From positions 107,788,498 through 107,852,497 of the forward strand of contig JAKSZU010000004.1 of the NCBI GenBank assembly GCA_026018925.1: a stretch of DNA of 64,000 bases, written 5' to 3'. This document shows positions 21,441 to 31,636 of the stretch, in pieces (within the stretch, counting starts at the first letter, position 1; every line of letters starts with the position of its first letter). The stretch is from Tupaia tana. Its lineage: Eukaryota > Chordata > Mammalia > Scandentia > Tupaiidae. The notes beneath the pieces were generated by a model. The model was not told the DNA's origin. It did no database searches and saw only the letters and a program-made list of their open reading frames with translations. The position numbers and the translations under genes are program-made.

Positions 21441-21718
21441 GATTTTTTTCTTTTTTTGACAAAGAAATGTTTGCTATAGGGTATGTGCGCTTGCTGGAGA
21501 GATGGAGACAGAGAGACAGAAAGTGAGAAATCACCCCTTAGGTAAGATGGCCAAACCACAATCCCTTCTCCTCCATTCCCCTCTCAGGATTTTGGGCACG
21601 TGCGCACAAGCGCCCAGAGTGAACTTCAAGCCACTGGGGCCCAGGACTTGAACCACTGTCAACCATGGGAGAGTCCAGTACCTTAACAACTATGCTACCT
21701 GCTGGCTGCCAGTCTTGG
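21441..21718 (-). mobile_element. A-long SINE
   Basis: Flanked by TCCTTGATT at 21432-21440 and 21719-21727. Contains GTTTGCTATAGGGTATGTGC, TCCCTTCTCCTCCATTCCCC and a head ending CTACCTGCTGGCTGCC. Confidence 0.88.
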
Positions 21719-21861
21719 TCCTTGATTTTTTTCTCCAGAATTTGCTAGAATCCAATCTACCACATCATTGTCAGTGATTTGGGGATATAAAACAAACAAT
21801 ATTAATACTAAGAACAATGATCCTAGTAAGTTCTATTTTCATACCTAGTAAACAAAATCCA

Positions 21862-22085
21862 TTCCACGTGACTCATGTAGGACCACACATCTTGTGCTCA
21901 CAACAGCCCAAGTGGCACGTTCTACTGCTACCCCCCCGATTTTGCAGACAAGCAAACATGCATGAAATAGTTACAAGTCATTGGTTCAAGGTCACTCCGT
22001 TTTCCCATGGCACAAGTCCAGATTGAGACAGAATTTGAACCCAAGATTGCAAATCACATAGTTTATCTTACTAAAATATCGGACT
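21862..22085 (+). mobile_element. MIR
   Basis: ACATCTTGTGCTCACAACAG, GATTTTGCAGACAAGCAAAC, GGTTCAAGGTCACTC and GAGACAGAATTTGAACCCAA follow the MIR consensus order. Confidence 0.75.
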
Positions 22086-22089
22086 TTAC

Positions 22090-23185
22090 CCCTGCTTACC
22101 AGGTAGACACCAGAATCAAGCGGAGATGTTTGTGATGAGCCAGCACATTTACGTAGGTGGAGAGGAAAGAACTGTCATGTTCTCCCAGTCTGCAACTTCG
22201 TGGGTCCGGCCTGGCCGAAAGGGGCTTGCGTGGCCTGCGTGGCCTGTCTGGTGGAATGCTTTTGCCCCAGCATTTTCCTTTTTCCCCGTGCCCCGTTCCC
22301 ACCTCCTATGTGAGTCTGCTGTAGGAGCGGATGGACATCAAAGCTCAGACACGCAGACAGAGGCGGCTCTGCTGGGTACCGAACGCTAGGCCTCACATGC
22401 CGGGGAGGGGAAACGGATGCCCGGGCACCACAGAACTCCTCTCCTGACACCTCACAGCCGGGGAAGGCAAGTGTGCGGAGTCGGTACCCCGCCTTTCCTT
22501 TCCTTCGATGAGTCGTTCAGGAGGGCTCACACGGAGCGTTAACATGTCCAGTGAGAGGTGAAAGGAATGGCGCCACCAGGAGAGTCCAAGAGGTCTCTGC
22601 GCTTCTTGAGCATTTTGAAGTCCAGCCGGCTGTCTTTGGCTTAGTCTCTTTTGCAGGCCAAAATGTTTATGTGTTTTGAAGAAAATAATGTGTGTTCTGC
22701 TTTGTAGTTTTGCTAAACATTTCAAGGCACAAAAGAGAGTTTTTCAAACGCAGCTGCAGTGGAAATGCCTGGAGAGCAGACGAGGCAGAAATGGCTAGTG
22801 CCAGCGGTCGGGAAGCCCTGAGCACGCAGAGCCGCGTGCAGCAGGATCAGAGGAACTCACCGGAGGGCAGGAAAGCACTATGTGCAGAAGCAGCAGCGTG
22901 GAAGACACCGCTCCACCCTGATGGCCAGGGACAATATTCACTGACTCTTTTCAAGTACGGTCGGTGACAGCTAATGAATCTGGCTACGGTGGACATTGCT
23001 TAGATTCTGAGTCATGACATGCACACGGCAGTGTGCTGGTGGGCTTCATCACGCATGAGTGTGGACCGACCGCACTGGGGGTCCAGCTACACGGTCTTGG
23101 AAACACAACCAAGAGACGTGCCCACTCCCACGTTTGCAGGACTGAGGCCATGGTGCCTTCTAAGTAAACTTGCATTAAGACATGG
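22090..23185. other. Unique-looking, relatively GC-rich sequence
   Basis: About 1.1 kb without a recognised repeat, more GC-rich than its surroundings, with scattered CpG but not dense enough for me to call a CpG island. Short open frames only. Confidence 0.4.
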
Positions 23186-23424
23186 AGGGGATCGGCTCTT
23201 TGACTTTGTGGTTAAGGGCGCTGGATCCACATGGTTGACTGACAGGTTCGAATCCTAGCCCCAGGCACATGTGTGTGTGTGCCCCAAAATCCCAGGATGA
23301 AGAAATGATGGAGAAGGAATTGCTGAGTGACCATATCCTATGGGGGGGAGGGAGACTTTCTCTCTCTGTCTGTCTCTCTCTCTCTTTCTCTTTTAAGTAC
23401 ATGCATGCTCTGGCAAAAAAAAAA

Positions 23425-23431
<7 letters not shown>
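23186..23431 (+). mobile_element. A-long SINE, old
   Basis: TTTGTGGTTAAGGGCGCTGG head, AGGTTCGAATCC B box, CCAGGATGAAGAAATGATGG, CT block and CTCTGGCAAAAA with a 19-A run. Confidence 0.82.
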
Positions 23432-23456
<25 letters not shown>

Positions 23457-23530
23457 GAAGAAATGAAGGAAGGAAGGAAGGAAGGAAGGAAGGAAGGAAG
23501 GAAGGAAGGAAGGAAAGAAGGAAGGAAGAA
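23432..23530. repeat. (AG)n then (GGAA)n microsatellites
   Basis: About 12 AG units followed by about 14 GGAA units. They follow the A tail of the SINE at 23,186. Confidence 0.93.
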
Positions 23531-23603
23531 GAAAGAAATATAGAAAAAGAGCAAGTTTTCTGATCTGACTCAGCATAGACCTATGGGCCCATTATAGAGC
23601 TTT

Positions 23604-23977
23604 CGTTTTAAAAAAGAATTACCTATTGGGACCAGCAGGTGGCATGGTGGTTAAGGGTGCTGGACTCCACATGGCTGACCGTGGTTTGAGTCTCAGACCT
23701 GGCGACTTGCTTTCTCATTCTCTCTCTCTCACTCTCTTTCTCTCTCTCTCTCTCTCTCTGATCAAATTTAATAAATAAATAAATAGAAGATAGATAGATA
23801 GATAAAGTTAAATAATTTTTTTAAAAATTATTATTAATTTGTTATGGGGCACATACACTCACCAGAGATAGAGACAGAGAGAAGGTGAGAAAACAAATCT
23901 CCAGGTCTAGGACTTAAACTGTGATCGGCTTTGTGGGGAGTCCAGCATCTTAACCACCATGCTACCTGCTGGCCCTG
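23604..23977 (-). mobile_element. A-short SINE, host of a nested SINE
   Basis: Flanked by CCATTATAGAGCTTT at 23589-23603 and 23978-23992, a perfect 15-bp duplication. Its AT-rich tail side (TTTTAAAAAAGAATTACC) is interrupted at 23,628 by a plus-strand SINE; the body resumes near 23,815. Confidence 0.9.
23628..23810 (+). mobile_element. A-short SINE nested in an A-short SINE
   Basis: GGGACCAGCAGGTGGCATGG head, long CT block, TGATCAAATTTAATAAATAA and a short GATA run in the tail. It lies inside the tail of the minus-strand host. Confidence 0.9.
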
Positions 23978-23992
23978 CCATTATAGAGCTTT

Positions 23993-24760
23993 AAGGTAAA
24001 GCGCAGTGGATTTTGGCACCAAGGCCTCCATATCACAACTACTCCAGAAAGTTGCATTTTGTGGTCCTTTTGTGTGTTTGTCGCTTTATAAGCAACTTTT
24101 CCTGCTGCTGACGCCACAGCCACCTCTGCCCCAGAAGAGCACATGCCCATCCATTTCACTGTGTGTGTGCGTCACGAGGAAGGGGGTGCAGACGGGCTCC
24201 CCTCGGCTTCCTGACTTTCCTCTGCCTTTCTCCCTCCTCTGCCTTGGGCTTTGTCTGTTCCTTTCTCTCCACACTGCATCTCTTTTAGTTCCAAAAATAG
24301 ATCATTCAATTTAGGAAGAACAATTAACTGGGAAGGGAAACATCTCAAGTATGGGGCGGCATTGCAGCTTCTCCATCAAGCCTGAAGTCACTGGCAACAC
24401 CACCGCAGCGTCCTTACTGGGGATCTTTCTTACTGGAAAATCACAGGCTTGGAAAGGTCGGGCTCCCTTCCTGCAGGTCCCCAATATGTCACAAACAATG
24501 GCACGGAGAGAAGACTGCACCGCTGTGATTTCACGGGAACTGTACTAGACCGCTCCATAAAGCACTCTAGGGTGTTGTACGTAATTCCTCACCCAGTAAA
24601 TACTTACCATCTTCTCAGCGCATTGACCTGTCCCCTGAAACCCAACATCTGGGGCATTTCGATGGCTCCAGGGGAGGGTTACTCACAGTTGCAGTCATCT
24701 TAGGACAACGGTTCTTAAAGTGCAGTTTTTAGAAACACCGGAATCAGAATCAGTGGGGTT
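23993..24760. other. Unique-looking sequence
   Basis: No family recognised. Moderately GC-rich, no coding signal that I trust. Confidence 0.4.
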
Positions 24761-24762
24761 CC

Positions 24763-25022
24763 TTTTCTGTGGGGGAGGGAGGCTTTCGTTATAGGGCACA
24801 TGCACTTGCCAGAAAGACAGAGACAGAGAGACAGAGAGCGAGAAATCACGCCTCAGGAGGGATGGCCACGCCGCAATCCCTTCTCCTCCATTCTCCTCCC
24901 AGGATCTTGGGCACGCACGCACACGCGCCCGGCGTGAGTTTAAGCCACCGGGTCCGGGACTCGAACTGTGGTTGACTGCATGGGAGTCCAGCGACATAGC
25001 CATTACATCATCTACTGGTCCC
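24763..25022 (-). mobile_element. A-young SINE
   Basis: GGCACGCACGCACACGCGCC with CCGGGTCCGGGACTCGAACT and end CTACTGGTCCCC. An imperfect GTGGGGYTC duplication flanks it. High CpG retention. Confidence 0.92.
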
Positions 25023-25069
25023 CATGTGGGGCTCTTTTTTAAAACGCAGATCCTACACAGCTACCCTGC

Positions 25070-25274
25070 TGCCAGTCAGCAGAGCACATTGCATGGTGCC
25101 AGAGGGCCTGTGCTCAGGTCCAGATCTGTCGAATGCTCAGCACACACCCCGTAGTCCTGGCTGAATGGGGGGGAGGGGAGTTCAGCGTGGTGAGACCCTG
25201 TCAAGGACATCTCTCTCTTTGTCTTCTCTACCACTCTCTCAGGAAGTAAATAAGTGAACTTAAAAAAAAAAAAA
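25070..25274 (+). mobile_element. Family C chimeric SINE
   Basis: Decayed tRNA-like head, then CCGTAGTCCTGGCTGAATGG, GTGGTGAGACCCTGTCAAGG, CT block and CAGGAAGTAAATAAGTGAAC with a 13-A tail. CCGTAGTCCTGGCT and GTGGTGAGACCCTGTC are the 7SL/Alu-like landmarks. Confidence 0.65.
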
Positions 25275-25280
25275 GATTCC

Positions 25281-25552
25281 AGGCCAACCAGCCAACCAGC
25301 AGTGTGGTGGTGAAGGCAACTGGATTCTACGTGACTGAATTTGTAGTTTGAGTTCCAGTCCAGCAGTTTGAAAATCATGCCGGGTGTGCATGTGCGCACG
25401 CGTGCATGCTCAAGATCCAAAGAGAAGAATGCAGAAGGGACTGCGGCATGGCCATCCCCTCTAGGTGGTGATTTCTCATTTTCCCTCTCTCTTTCTCACT
25501 CTCCAGCAAGTACTTGCCCTTGCTGGTAAATTAAAAACAATTAATAAATAGA
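25281..25552 (+). mobile_element. A-long SINE
   Basis: CCAACCAGCAGTGTGGTGGT head, GAAAATCATGCCGGGTG, CCAAAGAGAAGAATGCAG, CT block and TGCTGGTAAATTAAAAAC. AGATTCC flanks both sides. The head start carries a small CCAACCAG duplication. Confidence 0.88.
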
Positions 25553-25624
25553 AATACAGATTCCTGGCCTATCTTTCGAACAGAATATCCAGGTTATTCT
25601 AATGGGTTTAAGAAATGCTAACTT

Positions 25625-25769
25625 CACAGGCCAGCACGTGGCATGGTGGTAAACAGCACTGGACTCCCACAGGTCCTGGACCGGGGGCTTGTTTTCTCAC
25701 TTTCTCCCTCTCTCTCTGATCAAACTGGAAAATAATAATAATAATAATAAAGTTAAATAATTTAAAAAA
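25625..25769 (+). mobile_element. A-short SINE
   Basis: AGGCCAGCACGTGGCATGGT head and GATCAAACTGGAAAATAATA tail. Perfect 14-bp duplication AGAAATGCTAACTT at 25611-25624 and 25770-25783. Its anticodon-side segment is shortened (CACAGGTCCTGG). Confidence 0.93.
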
Positions 25770-26189
25770 AGAAATGCTAACTTTAGGATTTTTCATAAAG
25801 ACATGGCCTAATTTGAAAGTTAAAACTCTCCTAAGAAGTAGTGTGCAACCAAGGCGATAGCTGCCTTTGAGGCAAATCTCCGTAGACTTGCCATAACTGG
25901 GGAAAGCAGATGGGTACTGCTGGCACCTGGTGGGAGGGACCCTGCGACATGTCCAGCAAAGCCCCCATAGCACGGGTTTATCTGACCCGAAATGTCAGTG
26001 TGCTGAGCTGAGAAACCCTGCAGCCCAGGATGGTATCTCTCATCCCAGCCTGGAACCCAGTCACTAGGCAGGAATCTGGTTTTTGATGTCTAAATGATTG
26101 TTTTGTAAATGGTAAATGATTAAATTACTGCAATGGCTTTTGACCAGCAACACATCAGGGTGTATTGTACCTTGTAAAGATCAGTATTC

Positions 26190-26480
26190 ATTGAATTTTA
26201 TTTCAGTTGGATGTGAACTTATGGCTGGATATATACAGGGAATGCAAAATATAATTCTCTCTTATACACTTTTTTATCATCAAATGTAATACATGTTCAG
26301 AAATGTTCCTAAACCATGAATGCATAACTTAATAAAATATTATGTTTGTTATATTATTATAAATAAATATTTTGTAATAATTTGCCAAGACAAGGAATAG
26401 AACTTAACTAGTAGCCCAGAGCCATGACAGATACCTCCACAATCATAATCTTTATCACCGCTAAAGATAACAATAATCTT
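26190..26480 (+). mobile_element. Old L1 3' UTR fragment
   Basis: ACCATGAATGCATAACTTAA, CCAAGACAAGGAATAGAACT and AGATACCTCCACAATC recall the L1ME-type 3' UTR segment (AAGTGCACAGCTCAATAAATT ... GATCAAGAAATAGAACATTA). Diverged. Confidence 0.45.
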
Positions 26481-26729
26481 TAATTTTTCCTTTTTTTTGC
26501 TTAATCAATTTTAACAATATGACACAAAGCTCCTAGACTTGATATAATCATTATGCAAAATCATAGATGAATACTATTTTTTTAAAATATAAGTAAGCAA
26601 GTTATGTGAAAATGAGCAAGTTTCCATTAAACAAATGAATTTTTTAAAAAAAGGATTTCTTATCCATGCCATTTAAGGAAGGGAAATGATCATTTTAAAC
26701 AATACTCAAGTTTATGAGACACATTTTAA
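26481..26729. other. AT-rich sequence, nothing recognised
   Basis: Probably old LINE remnant by composition, but no alignment is visible. Confidence 0.3.
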
Positions 26730-26744
26730 AAAGTCTTATAAAGC

Positions 26745-26907
26745 TGAGGTCGGCAGGTGGCATGTTGGTTAAGGTGCTAGGTGTCCTTATGGCCAACTAT
26801 GGTTCAAGTCCCAGACCTGGCAGTTCTTTTCTCACTTTCCCTTTCTCTCTCTGGTCAAACTAAAAAATGATAATAACAAATAAAATTAAAATAAATAAAT
26901 GTATGAC
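26745..26907 (+). mobile_element. A-short SINE
   Basis: GAGGTCGGCAGGTGGCATGT head and TGGTCAAACTAAAAAATGAT tail. Perfect 15-bp duplication AAAGTCTTATAAAGC at 26730-26744 and 26908-26922. Confidence 0.94.
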
Positions 26908-26957
26908 AAAGTCTTATAAAGCATTTGATTGTTATCAGCTTTAAGGTTTGTGTTGCC

Positions 26958-27172
26958 AGACCAGCAGTTGGTGTAATGGCTATGTCGCTGGACTCTCAAG
27001 TAGTTGACTGCGGTTTGAGTCCTGAACTTGGTGGTTTAACCTCACACTGGGCATGGCCATCCCCCCTGGTTGGGGGCGGTGATTTCTCACTTTCTGTCTC
27101 TCTGTCTCTCTCTGTCTTTCTGGCGAGCACACACACCCTATAGCAAAAACTTCTCAAAAAAAAAAAAAAAAA
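26958..27172 (+). mobile_element. A-young SINE with ~70-bp internal deletion
   Basis: GACCAGCAGTTGGTGTAATG head through CTCACACTGGGC, then directly ATGGCCATCCCCCC. The GTGCGTGC...GATTGCGGC segment is missing, with a GGC match at the joint. 18-A tail. Confidence 0.92.
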
Positions 27173-27205
27173 GTGGAGATTTTCTTTTTTCTTTTTTTTT
27201 TTAAA

Positions 27206-27821
27206 AAGGTTTATGTTGCTTCCAAATTTTGCACATAATTGAGCTTCCAAATCCACCAAAGCCCACTGAACTGATTCCACTCCGGATTCTAAGTCATCAG
27301 TTTCTTCTTGTGCATTTTTCTTTGCTGTTTCTAGCATTTCACGTGCTTCTTCTTGAGAATGACTAATGAAAACATCACCAATTTCATCAGGTATCATTAA
27401 GCAGTCATCATCTGCTAGTATAAATTTTAGACTTGTTTCTTTTCTAACTTCCATTTCTTCCTTTATTCTGTGATTTTACTCGTATTCTATGCAAATTTGT
27501 TTATCTTTTCTTGATTTTCAAAAGTAACACTGAGAGGCTAGCAGGTGGCGTAGTGGTTAAGGCTAGCCTCCCATATGGCCTACCCAGGGAGGCTTGAAAC
27601 TTATCCAGGGCACCTGTGCATGCATACCCCAAATCCTGAGAGGAGAATGGAGCGGTAGAGTGGTAGGGAATGCGGCGTGACCATACCTCTGGGGACCAAT
27701 TTCTCACTTTCTGTCTCTCTGGCTCTCAGTGAGCACACCACCCCTATAACAAAATAATCTCCTTAAAAAATAAAATAGCACTGACATTTTCTGCAGCTGC
27801 TTTCTTCATGGTGGCCGCCAT
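27206..27821 (-). pseudogene. PFDN4: PFDN4 (prefoldin subunit 4) processed pseudogene
   Basis: Prefoldin 4 is a beta-type subunit of the cytosolic prefoldin hexamer that passes unfolded actin and tubulin to the CCT chaperonin. Reading the minus strand, an ATG at 27,821 opens MAATMKKAAAENV; after a SINE (27,536-27,776) the frame resumes with VTFENQEKINKFA, then LADDDCLMIPDEIGDVFISH, ETDDLESGVESVQWALVDLE and LCAKFGSNINL, all in the order of mammalian PFDN4. All parts are contiguous apart from the SINE, so the copy is intronless. It is broken by an in-frame TAG after KFA, a frameshift near ITE, a loss of roughly a dozen residues before LADDDC, and loss of the last few residues, where an A-rich tail (T-rich on the plus strand, 27,181-27,205) begins. 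This is a retrocopy made by L1 machinery, not a working gene. The upstream stretch to about 27,871 may be its 5' UTR. Confidence 0.9.
27536..27776 (+). mobile_element. A-long SINE inside the PFDN4 pseudogene
   Basis: GAGGCTAGCAGGTGGCGTAG head, GAGAGGAGAATGGAGCGG, CTCTGGGGACCAATTTCTC and CCTATAACAAAATAATCTCC. A short ACACTGA/GCACTGA repeat flanks it. It separates the first 13 codons from the rest. Confidence 0.9.
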
Positions 27822-27884
27822 GTTGGGACTGGCAATTCTCCTAAATGTGATGGTGATCACATCCTTGCGTTTCTTACCAGTCTT

Positions 27885-28160
27885 TTTTTTTTTTTTTTTT
27901 TTTTTTGGAGAGGTTTTTCGCTATAGGGCGCATGCGCTCGCCAGACAGACAGAGAGAGACATAGAGACAGAAAGCGAGAAATCACCTCCCAGGGGGGATG
28001 GTCACTCCGCAATCCCTTCTCCTCCATTCTCCTCTCGGGATCTTGGGCACGCACGCACACACGCCCGGCGTGAGTTGTAAGCCACCGGGTCCGAGACGCG
28101 AACCGTGGTCGACTACGTGGGAGTCCAGCGACATAGCCATTACGCTAACTGCTGGTTCCC
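27885..28160 (-). mobile_element. A-young SINE
   Basis: Perfect 13-bp duplication TCTTACCAGTCTT at 27872-27884 and 28161-28173. CpG-rich body (GGCGCATGCGCTCGCC, GGCACGCACGCACACACGCC); B box in the GACGCGAACC form. One of the least diverged copies. Confidence 0.96.
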
Positions 28161-28254
28161 TCTTACCAGTCTTAAAGTTTGTGTGTTTTCAATTAGTTTT
28201 GCTTGGTTTCATCAGTTTGAACTTTATAAATGGTATTTCTTGTGTCTGACTTTT

Positions 28255-28446
28255 TTTTTAAGAATTTTTTTTAATTTAACTTTATTTATTCATTCACTTC
28301 AATTTGACCAGAGAGAGAGAGAGTGTTGTGAAGAGGGCAGGCGGGGAGTGAGAAAGCAAGCCACCAGGTCCAGGACTCAAACTGCATCAGCCTTGTGGGA
28401 GTCTAGCATCCTTAACCACCATGCCACCTGCCAGCCCCGTCATATA
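28255..28446 (-). mobile_element. A-short SINE
   Basis: TTTTTAATTTAACTTTATTT tail side, CCACCAGGTCCAGGACTCAA and CACCTGCCAGCCCC. TCTGACTTTT lies at 28245-28254 and 28447-28456. Confidence 0.9.
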
Positions 28447-28539
28447 TCTGACTTTTATTCAACTTTACCTTTGGGAAATTCATCCATGTTGTTGTGTTAA
28501 TTTTTATGATCATATAATATTCCAGGATATGAATGCATA

Positions 28540-28596
28540 AATATATGTATTTATATATATATATAATACATATATTTATATATAATATATTTATCC
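28540..28596. repeat. AT-rich low-complexity stretch
   Basis: TATATATAATACATATATTT-type sequence within the L1 3' region. Confidence 0.8.
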
Positions 28597-28905
28597 ATTC
28601 TATCATTTGGACATTTGAATTGTTTCTGATATGGAATTCTTTTGAATAATGCAGATCTGAGCATTCTTATATGTTTACTGGTATACATGCATACACTATG
28701 CTGAATATACATTTAGGAGTAAAATTGCTTGGTCTTAATGTTAATAAATAATGTTTTTCAAATATGTATATTATCTTAAACTCCTACCAGGAGTGTATGT
28801 GAATTCCCATTTCTCTACCTCCTTACTGCACTCAGCATTCCCTGCCTTTTCTTTAACATATAACAATTATACATATTTGTTGCATATTTGTGGGGATGTA
28901 ATATG

Positions 28906-29083
28906 TTTTTTAAGGAATTACTTTATTTAATTTTATTTATTATTATTCTTTTTTAATTTGACCAGAGAGAAAGAAAGAGAGAAAGGGAAAATGAGAAAGC
29001 AAGCCACTAGGTCTGGGACTCAAACCACAGCTGGCCATGTGGTCTAGCACCTTAACCACCACGCCACCTGGCAGCCAGCCCCT
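28906..29083 (-). mobile_element. A-short SINE
   Basis: TTTTTTAAGGAATTACTTTA, GAGAAAGCAAGCCACTAGG and CACCTGGCAGCCAGCCCC. The anticodon-side segment is shortened (CATGTGGTCTAGCACC). Confidence 0.88.
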
Positions 29084-29787
29084 ACTGTGATTTTTAGTAC
29101 AAGAATGCAGTGTGCAATGATTAAATCAGGATAGTTAGCATATATGTCATCTCGACCATTTGTTGTTACTTGTTTGGGTGACTCGAAATCCTCTCAGGTG
29201 CTATGAGATGTACCTCACGGTGTGGCCGTCTGTCCTCTCCCCACTGTACTGTCTGACACTAGACACTGTCCCTCCTCTATGCGTGTGATGTTGCTTCCTC
29301 TGTTTCCCCTCCTGCCAGCCTTCCCAGCCTCTCTTCTTCATCACTGCCTCCATGAGGCCATTTCTCTGTAAGAAGGAGGACAAGTCACATGTCTCTTTCT
29401 GGGACTGGCTTACTTCACATAGCCAGTGAAGTCCTCCAACCTCGTCCATTTAATGACAAATCACAGGATTGTCTTCTTTTCAACGGCTCAATGGCTGAAT
29501 AACATTCCACTGTGTGTGTATACATATGTCGCATTTTCTTTATCCATTCATCTGTTGATGGGCACACAGGCTGATTTCCTATCTTGGCTGTTGTGAATGG
29601 TGAGGCAGTTGTGAGTGGAGATATTTTTGAGACATATTGCTTTGTGTTCCTTTGAGTATATACCAAGTAGTGGGCTTTCTGGCTTATGCAGGAGTTCTAT
29701 TTTTAGTTTTTTGGCATTGTCTATCTGTTTACTTTTAGACATGCTGTAAGTTAAGTAGTACGATCATCGCTTGATGTTTTGTTCTCT

Positions 29788-29946
29788 CTTTTTCAAATTA
29801 TTTAACTTAATTTATTATTTTATTCTTCAGTTTGCCCAGAGAGAGACAGAGAGAGAGGGAGAGTGAGAAGGCAAGCTGCCAAGTCCAGGACTCGAACCAT
29901 GGTTGCCAAGTCTAGCGCCCCACCACCATGCCACCTGCCACCCCCG
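29788..29946 (-). mobile_element. A-short SINE
   Basis: TTTCAAATTATTTAACTTAA, GAGAAGGCAAGCTGCCAAG and CACCTGCCACCCCC. Confidence 0.86.
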
Positions 29947-30004
29947 ACTTTTTGTTTTCTTAACTGCAGTTTGCTTAACAAAATTTTAAATCTAATTGTA
30001 TTTT

Positions 30005-30197
30005 TAAAATTATTTAATTTTATTAATCATCATTATTTTTTTAATTTGTCATAGGGTATGTGCACTCACCAGAGAGAGACACAGAGAAAGAGACAGAGAA
30101 GGAAAGCAAAAAAGCAAATCAACAGGTCTGGGACTCGAACTGCAGCCAACCAAGTCAGAGTCCAGCACCTTAACCACTGTGCCATCTGCTGGCCCCA
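30005..30197 (-). mobile_element. A-short SINE with ATAGGG block
   Basis: TTAATTTGTCATAGGGTATG, GCACTCACCAGAGAGAGAC and a head ending CCATCTGCTGGCCCC. It keeps the CATAGGGTATGTGC block found in A-long. Confidence 0.86.
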
Positions 30198-30929
30198 GCA
30201 TTTTTTAATTTTAATATCATATTGACTCATTTCTTTCTTTTTAATTAGCACTTATATTCAATTTCTTTCCCTATCTTAAATTCAGGAAGATGCACCCTTA
30301 CATTATCTTCTAGTTGCTTTATTGTTTTGCTTTTCACATGAAGACACATATCCATCTGGAATAATGATAGTGTGAAGTAGATATAAATTTCCCTGGGTTT
30401 CCCGTATGAATAGCTAAGTGCTCTGGCCCTCAAAGGACTCTTTACTCGTCCCTGTCGTAAGAGCTAACGCTGACACACAGGGAGCTTTCGCATAGCGAGA
30501 GACCTGTTTGCCTGCGAACTAGCCCTCCGATTTCTGGTTAGTGCTCCTTGCTACAATACCACGTTGCATAAATTAATTTAACTTCATGTCTTGAAATAGG
30601 GCAAAGCAAGTCCCCCATCTTCATCTTCTTCATGTCTTTTTGTCTCATTGTCCTTTTTATATCCACATGGATTTTAGAATCAGCCTGTGAAGTTCTTCAA
30701 AATATCCTGTTGGGATTTTAATCAGGACTACATTGACTGTATAGATCACTATAGAAAAAATGGATACCTTTCAATGGTAGAATGCCTAACCAAAGAACAT
30801 AATATATATCTTTACTAAGATCTTTCTGTATTTCTATTAATTATAATGTAGTGCTTCCTGCACAGAATTCTCAAGTATATTTGATTAGATCTAATCACAG
30901 ATTTTTCAAACATAGTATTGTAAATGGTA

Positions 30930-31110
30930 ACTTTTTAAAATATTTTTTATTTAATTTTATTCATTGATTTATTTCATTTTGTTCAGAGAGAGACACACAC
31001 AGAGAGAGAGAGGAAAAGTGAGAAAGCAAGCCACCAGGTCCAGGACTCTAACCATGGTCGGCCATGCGGGAGTGCCCAGCACCTTAACCACCATGCCACC
31101 TGCTGGGCCT
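30930..31110 (-). mobile_element. A-short SINE
   Basis: GTAAATGGTA at 30920-30929 and 31111-31120 flanks it. Contains CATTTTGTTCAGAGAGAGAC and a head ending CACCTGCTGGGCC. Confidence 0.92.
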
Positions 31111-31137
31111 GTAAATGGTATCTTTTAAAAAAATTTT

Positions 31138-31225
31138 ATTGGGTTGTTGGAAAACTCAAGACATATCTGTTTTCTATTATGTTTTTCTATACAAAAATGT
31201 GTCATGACTCTCCTGACAACCCAAT
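31138..31225. mobile_element. 88-bp mariner-type MITE
   Basis: Terminal inverted repeats ATTGGGTTGT / ACAACCCAAT enclose GGAAAACTCAAGACATATC and ACAAAAATGTGTCATGACTC. The layout matches short mariner-derived MADE1-like elements, though it is a different family. A relative starts at 45,398. Confidence 0.7.
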
Positions 31226-31329
31226 AATTTCTGTTTATGGTTGATTATAGAAATATATTGATTTTAGCATGTTAAACTTCATCCACTAAATTTACCTAAT
31301 AATTTTAATCATTTACTATGACTGTTTTA

Positions 31330-31452
31330 GAAACACATGAGGGGGCTTTTAAAAGTTTATGCAAAATGTGTATTATGAAAACTCTATTCACTGATTTTAA
31401 TTTTTTGCACCAAAATAAACTCATACTTTAATCCCATTTTCCCATTAACTTT
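31330..31452. mobile_element. Short mariner-like element (copy 3)
   Basis: GAGGGGGCTTTTAAAAGTTT at the left, TTTTTTGCACCAAAATAAAC inside, CATTTTCCCATTAACTTTAT at the right. Same family as 7,362 and 18,204 and the best preserved of the three. Confidence 0.7.
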
Positions 31453-31636
31453 ATATGAACCATATATAACTAATAAATAATGAGGTTTTTTTTACCTTTC
31501 ATTATTTACTTTTTTAATTTATTTTTCTTTTATCAAGGCACTGTAGAGAACATCCAATGAAAAGGAAACTGTAGGTCTTAATATTAGGCGAATGTGTCTT
31601 GCCCTGACTTCAGAAGACAAGTTTACGACATTTCAT

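Noticed and set aside
22090-23185. Possible CpG island or promoter
   Set aside because: GC content is raised but CpG is scattered and no exon or TATA/initiator context could be supported by eye.
23432-23530. Regular short repeats resembling an array
   Set aside because: Units are 2 and 4 bases without spacers: microsatellites, not CRISPR. No CRISPR is expected in a mammalian genome.
26996-27454. A 152-codon minus-strand open frame that looks like a complete protein
   Set aside because: It begins inside the PFDN4 pseudogene, runs through an A-rich tail and ends in a SINE. It is an accidental fusion with no natural start.
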